Shown: positions 32,973 to 41,801 of the stretch, one piece after another | How positions within the stretch are numbered: the stretch's first letter is position 1 | Layout: each line of letters begins with the position of its first letter | Source of the DNA: Halomonas sp. | Lineage (GTDB): Bacteria; Pseudomonadota; Gammaproteobacteria; Pseudomonadales; Halomonadaceae | Length of the DNA stretch: 64,000 nucleotides | Assembly: GCF_030457605.1 (NCBI RefSeq) | Contig: NZ_JAKDUR010000004.1 | Location: 46,703 to 110,702, forward strand | Reading direction: 5' to 3' | The notes under the pieces: generated by a model | Database searches by the model: none | Told to the model about the DNA's origin: nothing | What the model saw: only the letters and a program-made list of their open reading frames with translations | Made by a program: the position numbers and the translations under genes

Positions 32973-34051
32973 TGCTCACCTCCTGCGGGTTGATGCCCCG
33001 TGGTTTCACGGTGCGCTTTTTGCACTTCCGCCTGGGGCAGCACAAACTCTACATCGGTGCTTTGCTCGCCGGTCATCAATGCACCCGCCATCTGCTTGGC
33101 CGGCACGCCTTGAAACAACACCCGGTCAAGCCCTTCGGCAAGCGGCATGTAAACGCCGATCTCCGCCGCCTTGGCGCACACCAGACGCACGGTGTTAACC
33201 CCTTCGGCCACTTGCCCCAGCGCCTCCACGGCCTGCTCCAGCGTACGCCCTTCGCCCATGGCGTAACCCACGCGGTAGTTGCGCGACAGACTCGAGGAGC
33301 AGGTCACGATCAAATCACCAACGCCTGATAACCCCAGAAACGTCATGGGATTGGCGCCCTGGGCCACAGCGAAGCGGCTCATTTCGGCAAGCGCCCGGGT
33401 CATCAGCATGCTGCGGGTGTTTTCACCCATGCCGAGTGCCGCGGCCATGCCTGCGGCAATGGCGTAGATGTTTTTCAGCGCACCGCCAAGCTCCACGCCA
33501 TGGCGGTCGTTGCTGGCATACACGCGGAAATATCCGCAGCTCAGCACCTGCTGCACCCGGGTCCGAGTCAGCGCATCGGCGCTGGCTACCACGGTAGCCG
33601 TAAGCTGCTTGTCGGCGATTTCCGAGGCCAGATTGGGGCCGGCAATCACGCCGACATGAGCAAAGCCGGTTTCTTCTTCAAGCACCTGACTCATCAGCAT
33701 GAAGCTATCCGTTTCGATGCCTTTGGTGGTGCTGACCAGAATCTGCTCGGGGCGCAGCCACTGCCGAGCTGCCTGTACCACGCTGCGAAACGCCTTGGAA
33801 GGAATGGCAATCAGCACCAGCTCGGCGCCATCCAGCACCGCTTGCATGTCGGTCGAAGCGCATACCGCCGGATTCATGGCGTAATCGGGCAGGTAGCGCC
33901 CGTTGCGGTGTTCACGGTTGATCTGCTCTACCAGTACCGTGTCGCGCATCCACTGACGCACCTGGGCACCGTTATCCGCCGCAATGCTTGATAGCGCCGT
34001 GCCAAAACTGCCGCCGCCAAGCACCGCGACCTTGATTTGCTGTTCCGCCAT
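32969..34051 (-). CDS. gpsA: Glycerol-3-phosphate dehydrogenase [NAD(P)+]
   Basis: Makes sn-glycerol 3-phosphate from dihydroxyacetone phosphate for phospholipid synthesis. The N-terminal Rossmann motif is [36 protein letters not shown] and [12 protein letters not shown] (catalytic Lys) follow. At 360 residues it is about 20 longer than the usual 335-340, due to a polar C-terminal tail that runs into the sixA start. Confidence 0.96.
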   Translation of the reverse strand: MAEQQIKVAVLGGGSFGTALSSIAADNGAQVRQWMRDTVLVEQINREHRNGRYLPDYAMNPAVCASTDMQAVLDGAELVLIAIPSKAFRSVVQAARQWLRPEQILVSTTKGIETDSFMLMSQVLEEETGFAHVGVIAGPNLASEIADKQLTATVVASADALTRTRVQQVLSCGYFRVYASNDRHGVELGGALKNIYAIAAGMAAALGMGENTRSMLMTRALAEMSRFAVAQGANPMTFLGLSGVGDLIVTCSSSLSRNYRVGYAMGEGRTLEQAVEALGQVAEGVNTVRLVCAKAAEIGVYMPLAEGLDRVLFQGVPAKQMAGALMTGEQSTDVEFVLPQAEVQKAHRETTGHQPAGGEQ

Positions 34052-34131
34052 AAAGGTGTCCTACCGGGATGGTTGTCAATCAACATGCTTGTCGATCAAT
34101 ACAATTGTCGGGCACCACTTTAGCAAAAGCG

Positions 34132-34172
34132 CCGGAAAAACAAACGGCCCGCCAGGATGACCTGACGGGCCG
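34132..34172 (-). terminator. htpG terminator
   Basis: A 12-bp stem with one mismatch (CGGCCCGCCAGG at 34145-34156 with CCTGACGGGCCG at 34161-34172) around an ATGA loop, followed on the minus strand by a T-rich run. It lies about 20 bases after the htpG stop. Confidence 0.8.
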
Positions 34173-34193
34173 CGTGCCTTGGGTGCCCGAGTA

Positions 34194-36098
34194 TTACGCC
34201 GTCAGCACGCCGTTAAGGCGCTTGACGTAGGCCGCCGGATCATCCAGGTGGCCACCTTCGGCGATAATCGCCTGATCCAGCAGGATATGCGCCAGATCAC
34301 TGAACGTGGCGTCATCGGCGTTTTCCAGCCGTGCGACCAACGCGTGCTCCGGGTTGAGTTCCAGAATCGGCTTGACCTCGGGCATCGGCTGACCGGCCGC
34401 TTCCATGATACGGCGCATCTGGAAGCCCATTTCGTTCTCGGGCAGCACCACGCAAGCCGGGGAGTCGGTCAGGCGATGGGTGATCTTGACTTCCTGAACG
34501 CCGTCGCTAAGTGCTTCCCTGACGCGCTTGACCAGGTCTTCCTTGTCCCTGGCAGTTTCTGCCTGGGCTTTTTTCTCGTCTTCGTCTTCCACGTCACCAA
34601 GGTCCAGCTCGCCCTTGGCCACGTCGGTCAGCGACTTGCCGTCAAATTCGGTCAAATGGCTCATCAGCCACTCGTCGATGCGATCAGCGAGCAGCAGCAC
34701 CTCGATACCTTTCTTGCGGAAGATTTCCAGGTGCGGGCTGTTTTTCGCCGCGTTGAAGCCGTCAGCCACGATGTAGTAAATCTTCTGCTGTCCTTCCTTC
34801 ATGCGCTCGACGTAGTCGGCAAGGGACTGGTCCTGAGTAGCGCTGTCGGTGTGGGTGGAAGAGAAGCGCAGCAGGCCGGCAATTTTTTCGCGGTTGCCGG
34901 CATCTTCACCCGGGCCTTCCTTGAGCACACTGCCAAAGGTGTTCCAGAAGGTCTGGTAGGCCTCGTTATCCTTGGCCAGCTTCTTGAGCATGTCCAGGCT
35001 GCGCTTGGTCAGTGCACTTTTGATCTTCTCGACCTGCGGGTCCTGCTGAAGGATCTCGCGGGAGACGTTGAGCGACAGATCCCGGGTATCCAGCACACCT
35101 TTGATAAAACGCAGGTACAACGGCAGGAACTGTTCAGCATCGTCCATGATGAACACGCGCTGCACGTAAAGCTTGACCCCTCGGGCGCCGTCGCGCTCGT
35201 AAAGGTCGAACGGCGCGCGGCCGGGCACAAACAGCAGGCTGGTGTACTCGAGCTTGCCTTCGACCTTGTTGTGGCTCCAGGTCAGCGGGTCGGAGAAGTC
35301 ATGGGAAACATGCTTGTAGAACGCCTTGTACTCATCCTCGGTCACTTCGCTTTTGGGCCGCACCCAAAGCGCAGTGGCTTCGTTGATGGTTTCCCAGGTG
35401 GTGACTTCGCTGCCTTCAATCGCGTTGCCTTCGTCATCCCTGGCCGTCTCGGTCTTGGGCATTTTCACCGGCACTTCGATGTGATCGGAGTATTTTCGCA
35501 CCAGGTTTTGCAGACGGAAATCGTCGGCATACTCCTTGGCGTCGTCTTTCAGGTGCAGCACGATTTCGGTGCCGTGAGCTTCACGTTCGAGCTCGGCAAT
35601 GGTGAACTCGCCCTCGCCTGCCGAGCGCCACTCCACCCCTTCGGCCGCATCAGTACCGGCCTTGCGAGTACGCACGGTCACTTCATCGGCAACGATAAAG
35701 CTTGAGTAAAAGCCCACACCGAACTGGCCAATCAGGTTGGCATCCTTTTGCTGTTCGCCGGAAAGCTGCTGCAAAAACTCGGCGGTGCCGCTTTTGGCAA
35801 TAGTCCCCAGATTGGCAATCACGTCATCGCGGCTCATACCGATGCCGTTATCACGCAGCGTGACGGTGCCTGCTTCACTGTCGTGCTCAATCTCGACGCG
35901 CAGCTCGCTGTCACCTTCATACAGTGTGTCGTTATCCAGGGCGGCGTAGCGCAGCTTGTCACAGGCATCGGCGGCGTTGGAAATCAGCTCGCGCAGAAAA
36001 ATTTCGCGATTGGAATACAGCGAGTGAATCATCAGATTCAGCAGCTGCTTGACTTCTGTCTGGAAACCTAACGTTTCTTCCTTTGTTGCGGTGCTCAT
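34194..36098 (-). CDS. htpG: Hsp90-family chaperone HtpG
   Basis: Cytoplasmic ATP-dependent chaperone, 634 residues from ATG 36098 ([12 protein letters not shown]), with GAGGG 8 bases upstream; a frame start at 36113 would be TTG and would consume that ribosome site. The N-terminal GHKL ATPase shows [16 protein letters not shown] and [12 protein letters not shown]; middle and C-terminal dimerisation domains follow. Expression is very likely heat-shock controlled by the sigma-32 promoter at 36205-36232. Confidence 0.97.
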   Translation of the reverse strand: MSTATKEETLGFQTEVKQLLNLMIHSLYSNREIFLRELISNAADACDKLRYAALDNDTLYEGDSELRVEIEHDSEAGTVTLRDNGIGMSRDDVIANLGTIAKSGTAEFLQQLSGEQQKDANLIGQFGVGFYSSFIVADEVTVRTRKAGTDAAEGVEWRSAGEGEFTIAELEREAHGTEIVLHLKDDAKEYADDFRLQNLVRKYSDHIEVPVKMPKTETARDDEGNAIEGSEVTTWETINEATALWVRPKSEVTEDEYKAFYKHVSHDFSDPLTWSHNKVEGKLEYTSLLFVPGRAPFDLYERDGARGVKLYVQRVFIMDDAEQFLPLYLRFIKGVLDTRDLSLNVSREILQQDPQVEKIKSALTKRSLDMLKKLAKDNEAYQTFWNTFGSVLKEGPGEDAGNREKIAGLLRFSSTHTDSATQDQSLADYVERMKEGQQKIYYIVADGFNAAKNSPHLEIFRKKGIEVLLLADRIDEWLMSHLTEFDGKSLTDVAKGELDLGDVEDEDEKKAQAETARDKEDLVKRVREALSDGVQEVKITHRLTDSPACVVLPENEMGFQMRRIMEAAGQPMPEVKPILELNPEHALVARLENADDATFSDLAHILLDQAIIAEGGHLDDPAAYVKRLNGVLTA

Positions 36099-36134
36099 TC
36101 GCTCAGCCCTCAAGTCGGTGTCGTGTTAACGTGA

Positions 36135-36182
36135 CTACGCGTGAAGCCATAATCGCCATGAAATAATCCCCGTCACGCGTAG
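36135..36182 (-). other. Inverted repeat in the htpG leader
   Basis: CTACGCGTGA (36135-36144) and TCACGCGTAG (36173-36182) are perfect 10-base complements 28 bases apart, downstream of the predicted sigma-32 start point. In RNA they would form a long hairpin about 40 bases before the htpG start codon; in DNA they could be an operator. Confidence 0.6.
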
Positions 36183-36204
36183 CGATAAAAACGGCATGAG
36201 CGAA

Positions 36205-36232
36205 ATATGGGGCTAAGTCAGCGCTTTTCAAG
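36205..36232 (-). promoter_or_regulatory. Sigma-32 (RpoH) promoter of htpG
   Basis: On the minus strand the sequence reads CTTGAAA (36232-36226), 13 bases, then CCCCATAT (36212-36205). This is a full match to the heat-shock consensus CTTGAAA-N13/14-CCCCATNT. Transcription would start near 36198, leaving a leader of about 100 bases. Confidence 0.92.
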
Positions 36233-36240
36233 GCACATGT

Positions 36241-36576
36241 TTACGGCTCGTGTGCGGTTGAATCATGCTCCAGCCGCCAGGCACGATAGGCCGCCAGCTG
36301 CTCGTCGATACGGTTGAGCAGCCAGCCGACGATGACCACATCGTCAAGTACGCCAAACAGCACGACAAAATCGGGAATCAGGTCAAACGGCAGCAACAAA
36401 TACCCCACGGCGGCGGCCATGAGCGCGAATGCCTTCCACGGCACCGGCCGAAAGCGTCCGCGCACCACGTCGTTGGTCATGGGAATGAAAAGCCGTAGCC
36501 CCCGCGCCATGCGCTTGAACGCCCAGGCACGGGACTTGAGTCGTTTCAGCCATCCCCAGCGAGACAATAAAGGCAT
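36241..36576 (-). CDS. DUF1232 (YkvA-like) membrane protein
   Basis: A 111-residue protein from ATG 36576 (MPLLSRWGW), chosen because AGAGGA lies 7 bases upstream; the frame continues to 36612. The DUF1232 core is seen as PWKAFALMAAAVGYLLLPFDLIPDFV...DDVVIVGWLL, a hydrophobic hairpin with the conserved PFDLIPDF. The function of the family is not known. It is divergent from slt with about 60 bases between and lies just downstream of the heat-shock promoter region of htpG, on the same strand. Confidence 0.88.
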   Translation of the reverse strand: MPLLSRWGWLKRLKSRAWAFKRMARGLRLFIPMTNDVVRGRFRPVPWKAFALMAAAVGYLLLPFDLIPDFVVLFGVLDDVVIVGWLLNRIDEQLAAYRAWRLEHDSTAHEP

Positions 36577-36637
36577 CAGAAAATCCTCTGTTTGCTTTTC
36601 AGGCTCATACACTCACACACAATGCCGAGAGAACACC

Positions 36638-38656
36638 ATGCACGCTTTGACACGTCGTCTCTTTCACCCGGCCCGACATGCCCGAACCGCTGCTGTCATG
36701 CTGCTGGCCGGCCTGCCACTTGTTGCACCCCTGTCCGCCGCCGCCATGTCGGACAACGCCATGCGGGCTGCGCTGGAAGACGCCCGGGAACAGCGCTTTG
36801 CAAACATTGACCGCGACGCCGTGGCCTCGCACGTGCTGCACGGCTACATTGACTACCACCGACTGCGCGGCGCACTGCCCGCCGCCTCACCGGCGCGGGT
36901 CAACGCCTTCATTCAGGCCAACGCGGATGCCCCCCTTGCCGAGTGGATGCGTGGCCAGGCCATTAGCGCCTACGGCAAGGCCGGCCAGTTCAGTGACCTG
37001 CGCGCCGTGGCCAACGGCAAGCCTGGCGGCACCGTACGCCAGTGCTATTATTATACCGCGCTTTTGGACACAAACCCGCAAAAGGCCCGGCAAGGCGGCA
37101 AGGCGCTATGGCTTGCCGGCCAGTCCCGCCCCACCGCGTGCGACCCGCTGTTTAACCGCCTGAGAAGCCGTGGCGTGATTGATGAAAATGCCATTTGGGA
37201 ACGTGCCATGCTCGCCTGGCAGAGCGGTGAAAACCGGCTGACGGACTATCTGCTGAGGATGCTTGATGAGCGCTGGCATACCGCTACTACCACTACCCAG
37301 GCGGTACGTGAAGACCCCGTCCGGCTACGTAGCTCACCTGACTGCCTGGGGCCGCGCTGTGCCGCCACCGATGGTTTTTATCGGGCAGCCATGGAGCGCC
37401 TGATCCGCGAGGATACCGATGCCGCCTTTGACGCCTGGCAGGCCATCGAGGCACGCATCACCATCACGCCCGAGGCGCGCCGGACGATTGAGGAAGAACT
37501 GGCATTTTATGCCCTGGTGCGCGAAACGCCCGGGACGCTTGGCTGGGTCGATGGCGTGCTGCCCACGCTTGACAGCGAACGACTGCGAGAACTTCGCGTG
37601 CGCCGCGCCCTGGCCGACCGTGACTGGCGCGGCGTGCGCCACTGGGTTGAACAAATGCCTGTGGCCGAACAGGATGATAGCCGCTGGCAGTACTGGCTGG
37701 CCCGCGCCGACGAGCAGCTGGGCGATGACGCCAGTGCCCGGGTACATTATCAAAACGCCGCCGGCGAGCGTGATTTCTATGGCTTTTCCGCTGCTGATCG
37801 GCTCGGCCAGCCTTATTCACTCAACCTGAAACGCTACGGTTTCGACCCCGCGACCCGTGAACGCATTGCCGGGTTGCCGGCAGTCAAACGTACCGAAGCC
37901 CTTATCCGCATTGGCGAAACAGGGCTTGCCACCAGCGAGTGGTTGAATGCCGTACGCAACGCCGACCCGCGGCGTGCCCAGGCGCTGGCGGACTATGCTT
38001 CGGCTAAAATTAAAGCGGCACAAAAAACCGGCGCAGGAGACGATGGCTGGCCGGCGCGCTTGGTGCAAACCACCATTGCCGGCAAAATGTGGGACGCCCT
38101 GGAGTGGCGCTTTCCTGAAGCCTACCGCGACAAGTTCCAGCAGTTCGGTCAGGAAAACGGCGTAGACCCGTATCTGCTGATGGCGATTGCCCGGCGCGAA
38201 AGCGCCTATAATCCCTCGGTGAGCTCTCCCGCTGGCGCGCTTGGCCTGATGCAACTGATGCCCGGCACCGCCGCCGACGTTAGCCGTTCGCTGGGCCTGC
38301 AGCCGCCCGGACGCTACGGTGTCCTCGACCCCGCTCTCAACGTCCGCCTGGGCAGCGCCTACTTCAGCGAAACCCAGCGCCGTTACGGGGGGAACCGGCT
38401 GGCAGCCACCGCCGCGTATAATGCCGGCCCCCGCCGCGTGGACCGTTGGCTGGGCGAGCACCGCGCCGCGGCCTTCGACCTGTTTGTCGAACGCATTCCG
38501 TTTCGCGAAACCCGCCACTATGTACAGGCCGTGCTGGCCTATCGGGTGATTTTCCAGAGCCTCGCCCAAAACGGTGATCCCCGCGGTGTCAGGCTATTAA
38601 GCAACGCAGAACAAGACACCCGGTACAACCATTCGCTGATGATGCCCGAAAGCTAA
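36638..38656 (+). CDS. slt: Soluble lytic murein transglycosylase
   Basis: Periplasmic enzyme cutting the glycan strands of peptidoglycan with 1,6-anhydro ends, 672 residues. The signal peptide is at residues 1-35 (AAVMLLAGLPLVAPLSAAA). A long helical superhelix (U and L domains) follows, then the SLT domain from about 505: the catalytic Glu is in IARRESAYNPSVSSPAGALG, followed by LMQLMPGTA and AYNAGPRRVDRWL. The frame is open upstream into the DUF1232 gene, but the signal peptide fixes the start at 36638. Confidence 0.95.
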   Translation: MHALTRRLFHPARHARTAAVMLLAGLPLVAPLSAAAMSDNAMRAALEDAREQRFANIDRDAVASHVLHGYIDYHRLRGALPAASPARVNAFIQANADAPLAEWMRGQAISAYGKAGQFSDLRAVANGKPGGTVRQCYYYTALLDTNPQKARQGGKALWLAGQSRPTACDPLFNRLRSRGVIDENAIWERAMLAWQSGENRLTDYLLRMLDERWHTATTTTQAVREDPVRLRSSPDCLGPRCAATDGFYRAAMERLIREDTDAAFDAWQAIEARITITPEARRTIEEELAFYALVRETPGTLGWVDGVLPTLDSERLRELRVRRALADRDWRGVRHWVEQMPVAEQDDSRWQYWLARADEQLGDDASARVHYQNAAGERDFYGFSAADRLGQPYSLNLKRYGFDPATRERIAGLPAVKRTEALIRIGETGLATSEWLNAVRNADPRRAQALADYASAKIKAAQKTGAGDDGWPARLVQTTIAGKMWDALEWRFPEAYRDKFQQFGQENGVDPYLLMAIARRESAYNPSVSSPAGALGLMQLMPGTAADVSRSLGLQPPGRYGVLDPALNVRLGSAYFSETQRRYGGNRLAATAAYNAGPRRVDRWLGEHRAAAFDLFVERIPFRETRHYVQAVLAYRVIFQSLAQNGDPRGVRLLSNAEQDTRYNHSLMMPES

Positions 38657-38685
38657 CCTTTGCTTGCGCCCCGCTCCGGTTCTGT

Positions 38686-39339
38686 CTAGGGGCGCTGTTC
38701 AAATGCCAGCTTGATGCCAAACGCAATCAGCACACTGCCAGTCAGGCCGTTGAGCGCGCGCCCAAAGCGCGCGCTTGCCAGCCAGCGGCTGGCCCGCCCT
38801 ACCATTAATGCCACGCTGATCTGCCAGATATTGGCGATCACGAAATGCACGCCTGCCAGCCACAGGGATTTCACCAGCGCCGGGTCGCCAGGGGCAATGA
38901 ACTGGGGCAAAAAGGCCATGTAAAACACGATGGTCTTGGGGTTCAGTACGTTGGAGACAAAACCCTCTTTCACGGCCGTCAGGCGTGACGCCGACGCCTT
39001 GCCGTACATCGCACCGTCCACGGCAAGTGCCACGCCGCGCCGGGCAGCGCACAGGCTTTGTACGCCCAGCCATATCAGGTAGGCCGCGCCGGCAAGCTTT
39101 AACAGGTTAAATGCAACGGCCGACTGCAACAGGATCAGGGAGATCCCCAGCGCCGATACCGTGGCATGGACAAAAAGCCCGCAGCAAATAGCGACGCTTG
39201 TGGCAATGCCGTCGCTGACACCACCACGGGCGGTATTTCGGATCACCAGCAGCGTATCCACCCCGGGGGTCAGCGAAAGCAGCGTAATGGCCACTACAAA
39301 AGGCCAGAAATGTCCGTCAATCAAGCTCCATTCCGCCAT
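38686..39339 (-). CDS. LysE/RhtB family exporter
   Basis: Inner-membrane exporter of the LysE/RhtB amino-acid family, 217 residues with about six hydrophobic helices. The N-terminal signature TPGVDTLLVIRNTARGGVSDG and LKLAGAAYLIWLGVQSL are typical, with LNPKTIVFYMAFLPQF in the middle. The substrate (an amino acid or related compound) cannot be told. It converges with slt and is divergent from the cold-shock gene. Confidence 0.92.
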   Translation of the reverse strand: MAEWSLIDGHFWPFVVAITLLSLTPGVDTLLVIRNTARGGVSDGIATSVAICCGLFVHATVSALGISLILLQSAVAFNLLKLAGAAYLIWLGVQSLCAARRGVALAVDGAMYGKASASRLTAVKEGFVSNVLNPKTIVFYMAFLPQFIAPGDPALVKSLWLAGVHFVIANIWQISVALMVGRASRWLASARFGRALNGLTGSVLIAFGIKLAFEQRP

Positions 39340-39383
39340 CAGGAGTGGCCTCTATCAAGTAGAAAAATTCATCTCATCGCAGC

Positions 39384-39412
39384 TTTACGACCCGATATTT
39401 AACCACTACATT
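39384..39412 (+). promoter_or_regulatory. Candidate sigma-70 promoter of the cold-shock gene
   Basis: TTTACG (39384-39389) and TACATT (39407-39412) are 17 bases apart; each matches four of six consensus bases. Transcription would start near 39419, giving a leader of about 56 bases, much shorter than that of E. coli cspA. Confidence 0.55.
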
Positions 39413-39417
39413 AATTT

Positions 39418-39446
39418 TGACGAACAGGCAAAGGGGCCGTTCGTCA
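39418..39446 (+). promoter_or_regulatory. Leader hairpin of the cold-shock mRNA
   Basis: TGACGAAC (39418-39425) pairs perfectly with GTTCGTCA (39439-39446) over a 13-base loop. It starts at or next to the predicted transcription start, so it could be a 5'-end mRNA structure affecting stability or translation, or an operator at the start point. Confidence 0.55.
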
Positions 39447-39474
39447 GATCACCAAGCACGCAAGGAAACTGATA

Positions 39475-39678
39475 ATGGCAACTGGCACTGTAAAGTGGTT
39501 TAACGATACCAAAGGTTACGGCTTCATTTCTCCCGATGACGGCGGTGACGATCTGTTTGCCCACTTTTCTGAAATTCAGGCGGAAGGCTTCAAGACACTG
39601 CAAGACGGTCAAAAAGTCAGCTTTGAGGTAACTCAGGGCAAAAAAGGCCTGCAGGCTTCCAATATCCAGGCTTCCTGA
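39475..39678 (+). CDS. Cold-shock domain protein (CspA family)
   Basis: Single-strand RNA/DNA-binding protein of 67 residues, an OB fold. RNP1 is KGYGFISP and RNP2 is DLFAHFSEI; the N-terminal TGTVKWFND is also canonical. AAGGA lies 7 bases before the ATG. Whether it is cold-induced cannot be read from sequence alone; many Csp proteins are not. A T-tailed hairpin follows. Confidence 0.96.
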   Translation: MATGTVKWFNDTKGYGFISPDDGGDDLFAHFSEIQAEGFKTLQDGQKVSFEVTQGKKGLQASNIQAS

Positions 39679-39722
39679 GCCCTGGATGGATCGACGCTTG
39701 TGAGCGCCAGGAACATCGCAGA

Positions 39723-39747
39723 AGCCCGCCATACGGCGGGCTTTTTG
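39723..39747 (+). terminator. Terminator of the cold-shock gene
   Basis: AGCCCGCC (39723-39730) and GGCGGGCT (39735-39742) form a perfect 8-bp stem with an ATAC loop followed by a T run. It also separates the convergent acidic lipoprotein gene. Confidence 0.9.
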
Positions 39748-39766
39748 ATTCATCAACGAGAGCCTG

Positions 39767-40618
39767 TCAGGGTATTTGCGACTCGACCTCATCGTCGCTA
39801 CTGCCCGATGCGTCATCGCCGCTTTCAGGCATCGGCTCCGGCGTGTCTGATGCTGTTTCCACGTCTTCCTGTTCAAGCTCCTCAAACTGCTTTTCCAAGC
39901 GCTTCTGGGTTTCTTCAAAACGGCGCTCGGCATCTTCAATCAGCGCATCCACCTCGGATTTACCCAGCTCACCATCAAGCTTTCCCGCATTGCCCAGGGA
40001 ATTACCGGAAATATCTTCTGCAGAGGGTTCAGTGCCTCCAAGCTCATTTTTCGGCAGCGCCACATCGCCCTTGGCAGAAGCGCCCTCTTCTCCGGGAAGC
40101 GGCTTGACGGTCGGCTCCTGCTGTTCGGCTTCTTCAAACTGCGCTTTCAGCTCCTGTTCGGCCTCTTCAAAGCGCTTGTCGATATCGTTAATGACCTTGT
40201 CCACATCCGATGCCGTCACTTCACCGGGCATCGCAGCATCTTCGTTGTTCAGCACTTCCTGCGGATCGGCAGACAACGTGTCGTCGTCTGCTTCCACATT
40301 GCCGGAAGCTGCTTCGCCAACGCCCGTATCTGCGGTGCTGTCTTCATCGGCTCCGGCATCATCCGGTGCCACTTCGCCGGCCTCAGTATCGCCAGCAGCT
40401 TCATTACCGGAGGATTCATTACCGGTCGGGGCGTTTGACTCGGTCTCATTCACACCGGTTTGTGGCTCCTCATCCATCGCAGGCGCCTCGGCGGGCTTAC
40501 TTTCCTGCTCCGCCGGGGGGGCTTCGGAGGGCGTAGAGGCGGGTTCACTGCTATCGCCGCAGGCACTGAGCAACAGTGCCATGGCCGCCAGCGTCGGTAT
40601 CCAAAAGCGATGTAACAT
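39767..40618 (-). CDS. Acidic repeat lipoprotein, unrecognised
   Basis: A 283-residue protein from ATG 40618, which has AAGGAG 8 bases upstream. The N terminus is a lipoprotein signal with the lipobox LLSAC, so Cys20 would be lipidated. Residues 21-130 are very acidic and rich in Ala, Ser, Pro, Glu and Asp, probably disordered. Two similar charged helical segments follow, at about 137-168 (with NDIDKRFEEAEQELKAQFEE) and 222-253 (with EDAERRFEETQKRLEKQFEE), joined by a Pro/Gly linker; the tail is acidic again. I know no family for it. Location is probably periplasmic, attached to a membrane; Gly at +2 with Asp at +3 does not clearly favour inner-membrane retention. yegS and pepN lie upstream on the same strand. 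Confidence 0.8.
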   Translation of the reverse strand: MLHRFWIPTLAAMALLLSACGDSSEPASTPSEAPPAEQESKPAEAPAMDEEPQTGVNETESNAPTGNESSGNEAAGDTEAGEVAPDDAGADEDSTADTGVGEAASGNVEADDDTLSADPQEVLNNEDAAMPGEVTASDVDKVINDIDKRFEEAEQELKAQFEEAEQQEPTVKPLPGEEGASAKGDVALPKNELGGTEPSAEDISGNSLGNAGKLDGELGKSEVDALIEDAERRFEETQKRLEKQFEELEQEDVETASDTPEPMPESGDDASGSSDDEVESQIP

Positions 40619-40695
40619 GGCGGTATTCTCCTTACCGTCGCTGAAAACGGTTTTTATCACGATGGTTAATCAATCAAGTGTATCAATGCGGCGCT

Positions 40696-41751
40696 TCAAT
40701 GCGGCTTTTCCGCTTCGGTCGCCGGCGTATCACCGGTGGCCTCTGCGTATCCGCTCCGGGTATCTGATGGGGGTTGGAAATCATCGTGATGCATCAGTTC
40801 ATCATCATGGATCAGCAGCGAGGAATTCGCAGGCATGGCAAGGCGCAACGCCAACGGCACGACTTCCGCTGAAAAAGCGTCAAAACGGTGCGCTTCACCG
40901 TCCAGGGTCAGCGGCCAGGGCGGATGACTCGGATCGGTACTCACCGCGAGTCTGGATACCGGCAAATAACGCACGAAACGTCCACGGGCAGGAAACTGGC
41001 GCAGCTCGGTAATCAACTGCGGCAGGTCTCTCACCGAGCCGAAATCCTTGACAAGCAACATATCCAGATAGCCATCGTTGATTTTTGCCCGGGGCGCCAG
41101 CACCTGGCCGCCACCGGACTGACGAGCGTTACCCAGCGCGACCAGCAGGAACGCGGCTTTTTCTTCGCAGTCATCCCAGTTTAGCGTGCCCTCATAGCTG
41201 CGGTGACGCCAGGTCTTGAGCGCTCCCATCAGTGAGTAGGCCGCACCGCCCAGCAGGCGCTTGAGAAACTTGGGCGTGGACGATGTCACCTCGGCGCCAA
41301 AGCCGCCGGTAGCCATGTTGAGGTAGTATTCATCCACGCCCTTGCCGCGACCGGTAGCTGAAATACGCACCACGTCGACCGGCTGAGTATCCCAACGGCA
41401 GATCGCCTGTAGCGCGGCGTAAGGTTCCAGGGGCAACCCCAGTGAGCGGGCGAAGTCGTTGGCGCTGCCCAGCGGCACAATACCCAGCGCCGGGCGTTTT
41501 TCCCGGGGCACACGCATCAGGCCGTTGACCACTTCGTTCACCGTGCCGTCACCGCCGCCGGCGATGACGTGGGTGGCGCCGTGATCCACGGACATCTCGG
41601 CAAACAGGGCTGCATCACCGGCTTCCCAGGTGGCATACACAATCAGCGTCATGCCTGCCCGCCGTTTTTTAGCCACCGCTGCGCGAAGCGCCGGATCGCC
41701 GGCGGACTTGCCGTTTACTACCAGTACGTAACGCCGATTGATGTCGCTCAC
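40696..41751 (-). CDS. yegS: YegS-like lipid kinase
   Basis: Diacylglycerol-kinase-catalytic-domain protein, 351 residues. The nucleotide-binding motif is VIAGGGDGTVNEVVNGL (about 62-78), with LGIVPLGSANDFARSLGLP following (about 88). E. coli YegS phosphorylates phosphatidylglycerol in vitro; the natural substrate is uncertain. The last 40 residues are a polar extension. It lies 50 bases after pepN and 77 before the acidic lipoprotein. Confidence 0.88.
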   Translation of the reverse strand: MSDINRRYVLVVNGKSAGDPALRAAVAKKRRAGMTLIVYATWEAGDAALFAEMSVDHGATHVIAGGGDGTVNEVVNGLMRVPREKRPALGIVPLGSANDFARSLGLPLEPYAALQAICRWDTQPVDVVRISATGRGKGVDEYYLNMATGGFGAEVTSSTPKFLKRLLGGAAYSLMGALKTWRHRSYEGTLNWDDCEEKAAFLLVALGNARQSGGGQVLAPRAKINDGYLDMLLVKDFGSVRDLPQLITELRQFPARGRFVRYLPVSRLAVSTDPSHPPWPLTLDGEAHRFDAFSAEVVPLALRLAMPANSSLLIHDDELMHHDDFQPPSDTRSGYAEATGDTPATEAEKPH

Positions 41752-41801
41752 CGTGCTTCCTTCTGCTCCATATTATTCCTTGTTTGCCCGCTTTCAGCCG
41801 C

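Noticed and set aside
34179..35705. A 508-codon open frame on the plus strand opposite htpG
   Set aside because: Shadow of the highly conserved htpG; the product has no family features.
39843..41012. A 389-codon Ser-rich open frame opposite the acidic lipoprotein and yegS
   Set aside because: The Ser richness is the antisense image of Glu/Ala/Asp-rich codons. The minus-strand reading has a lipobox and ribosome site, so it is preferred.
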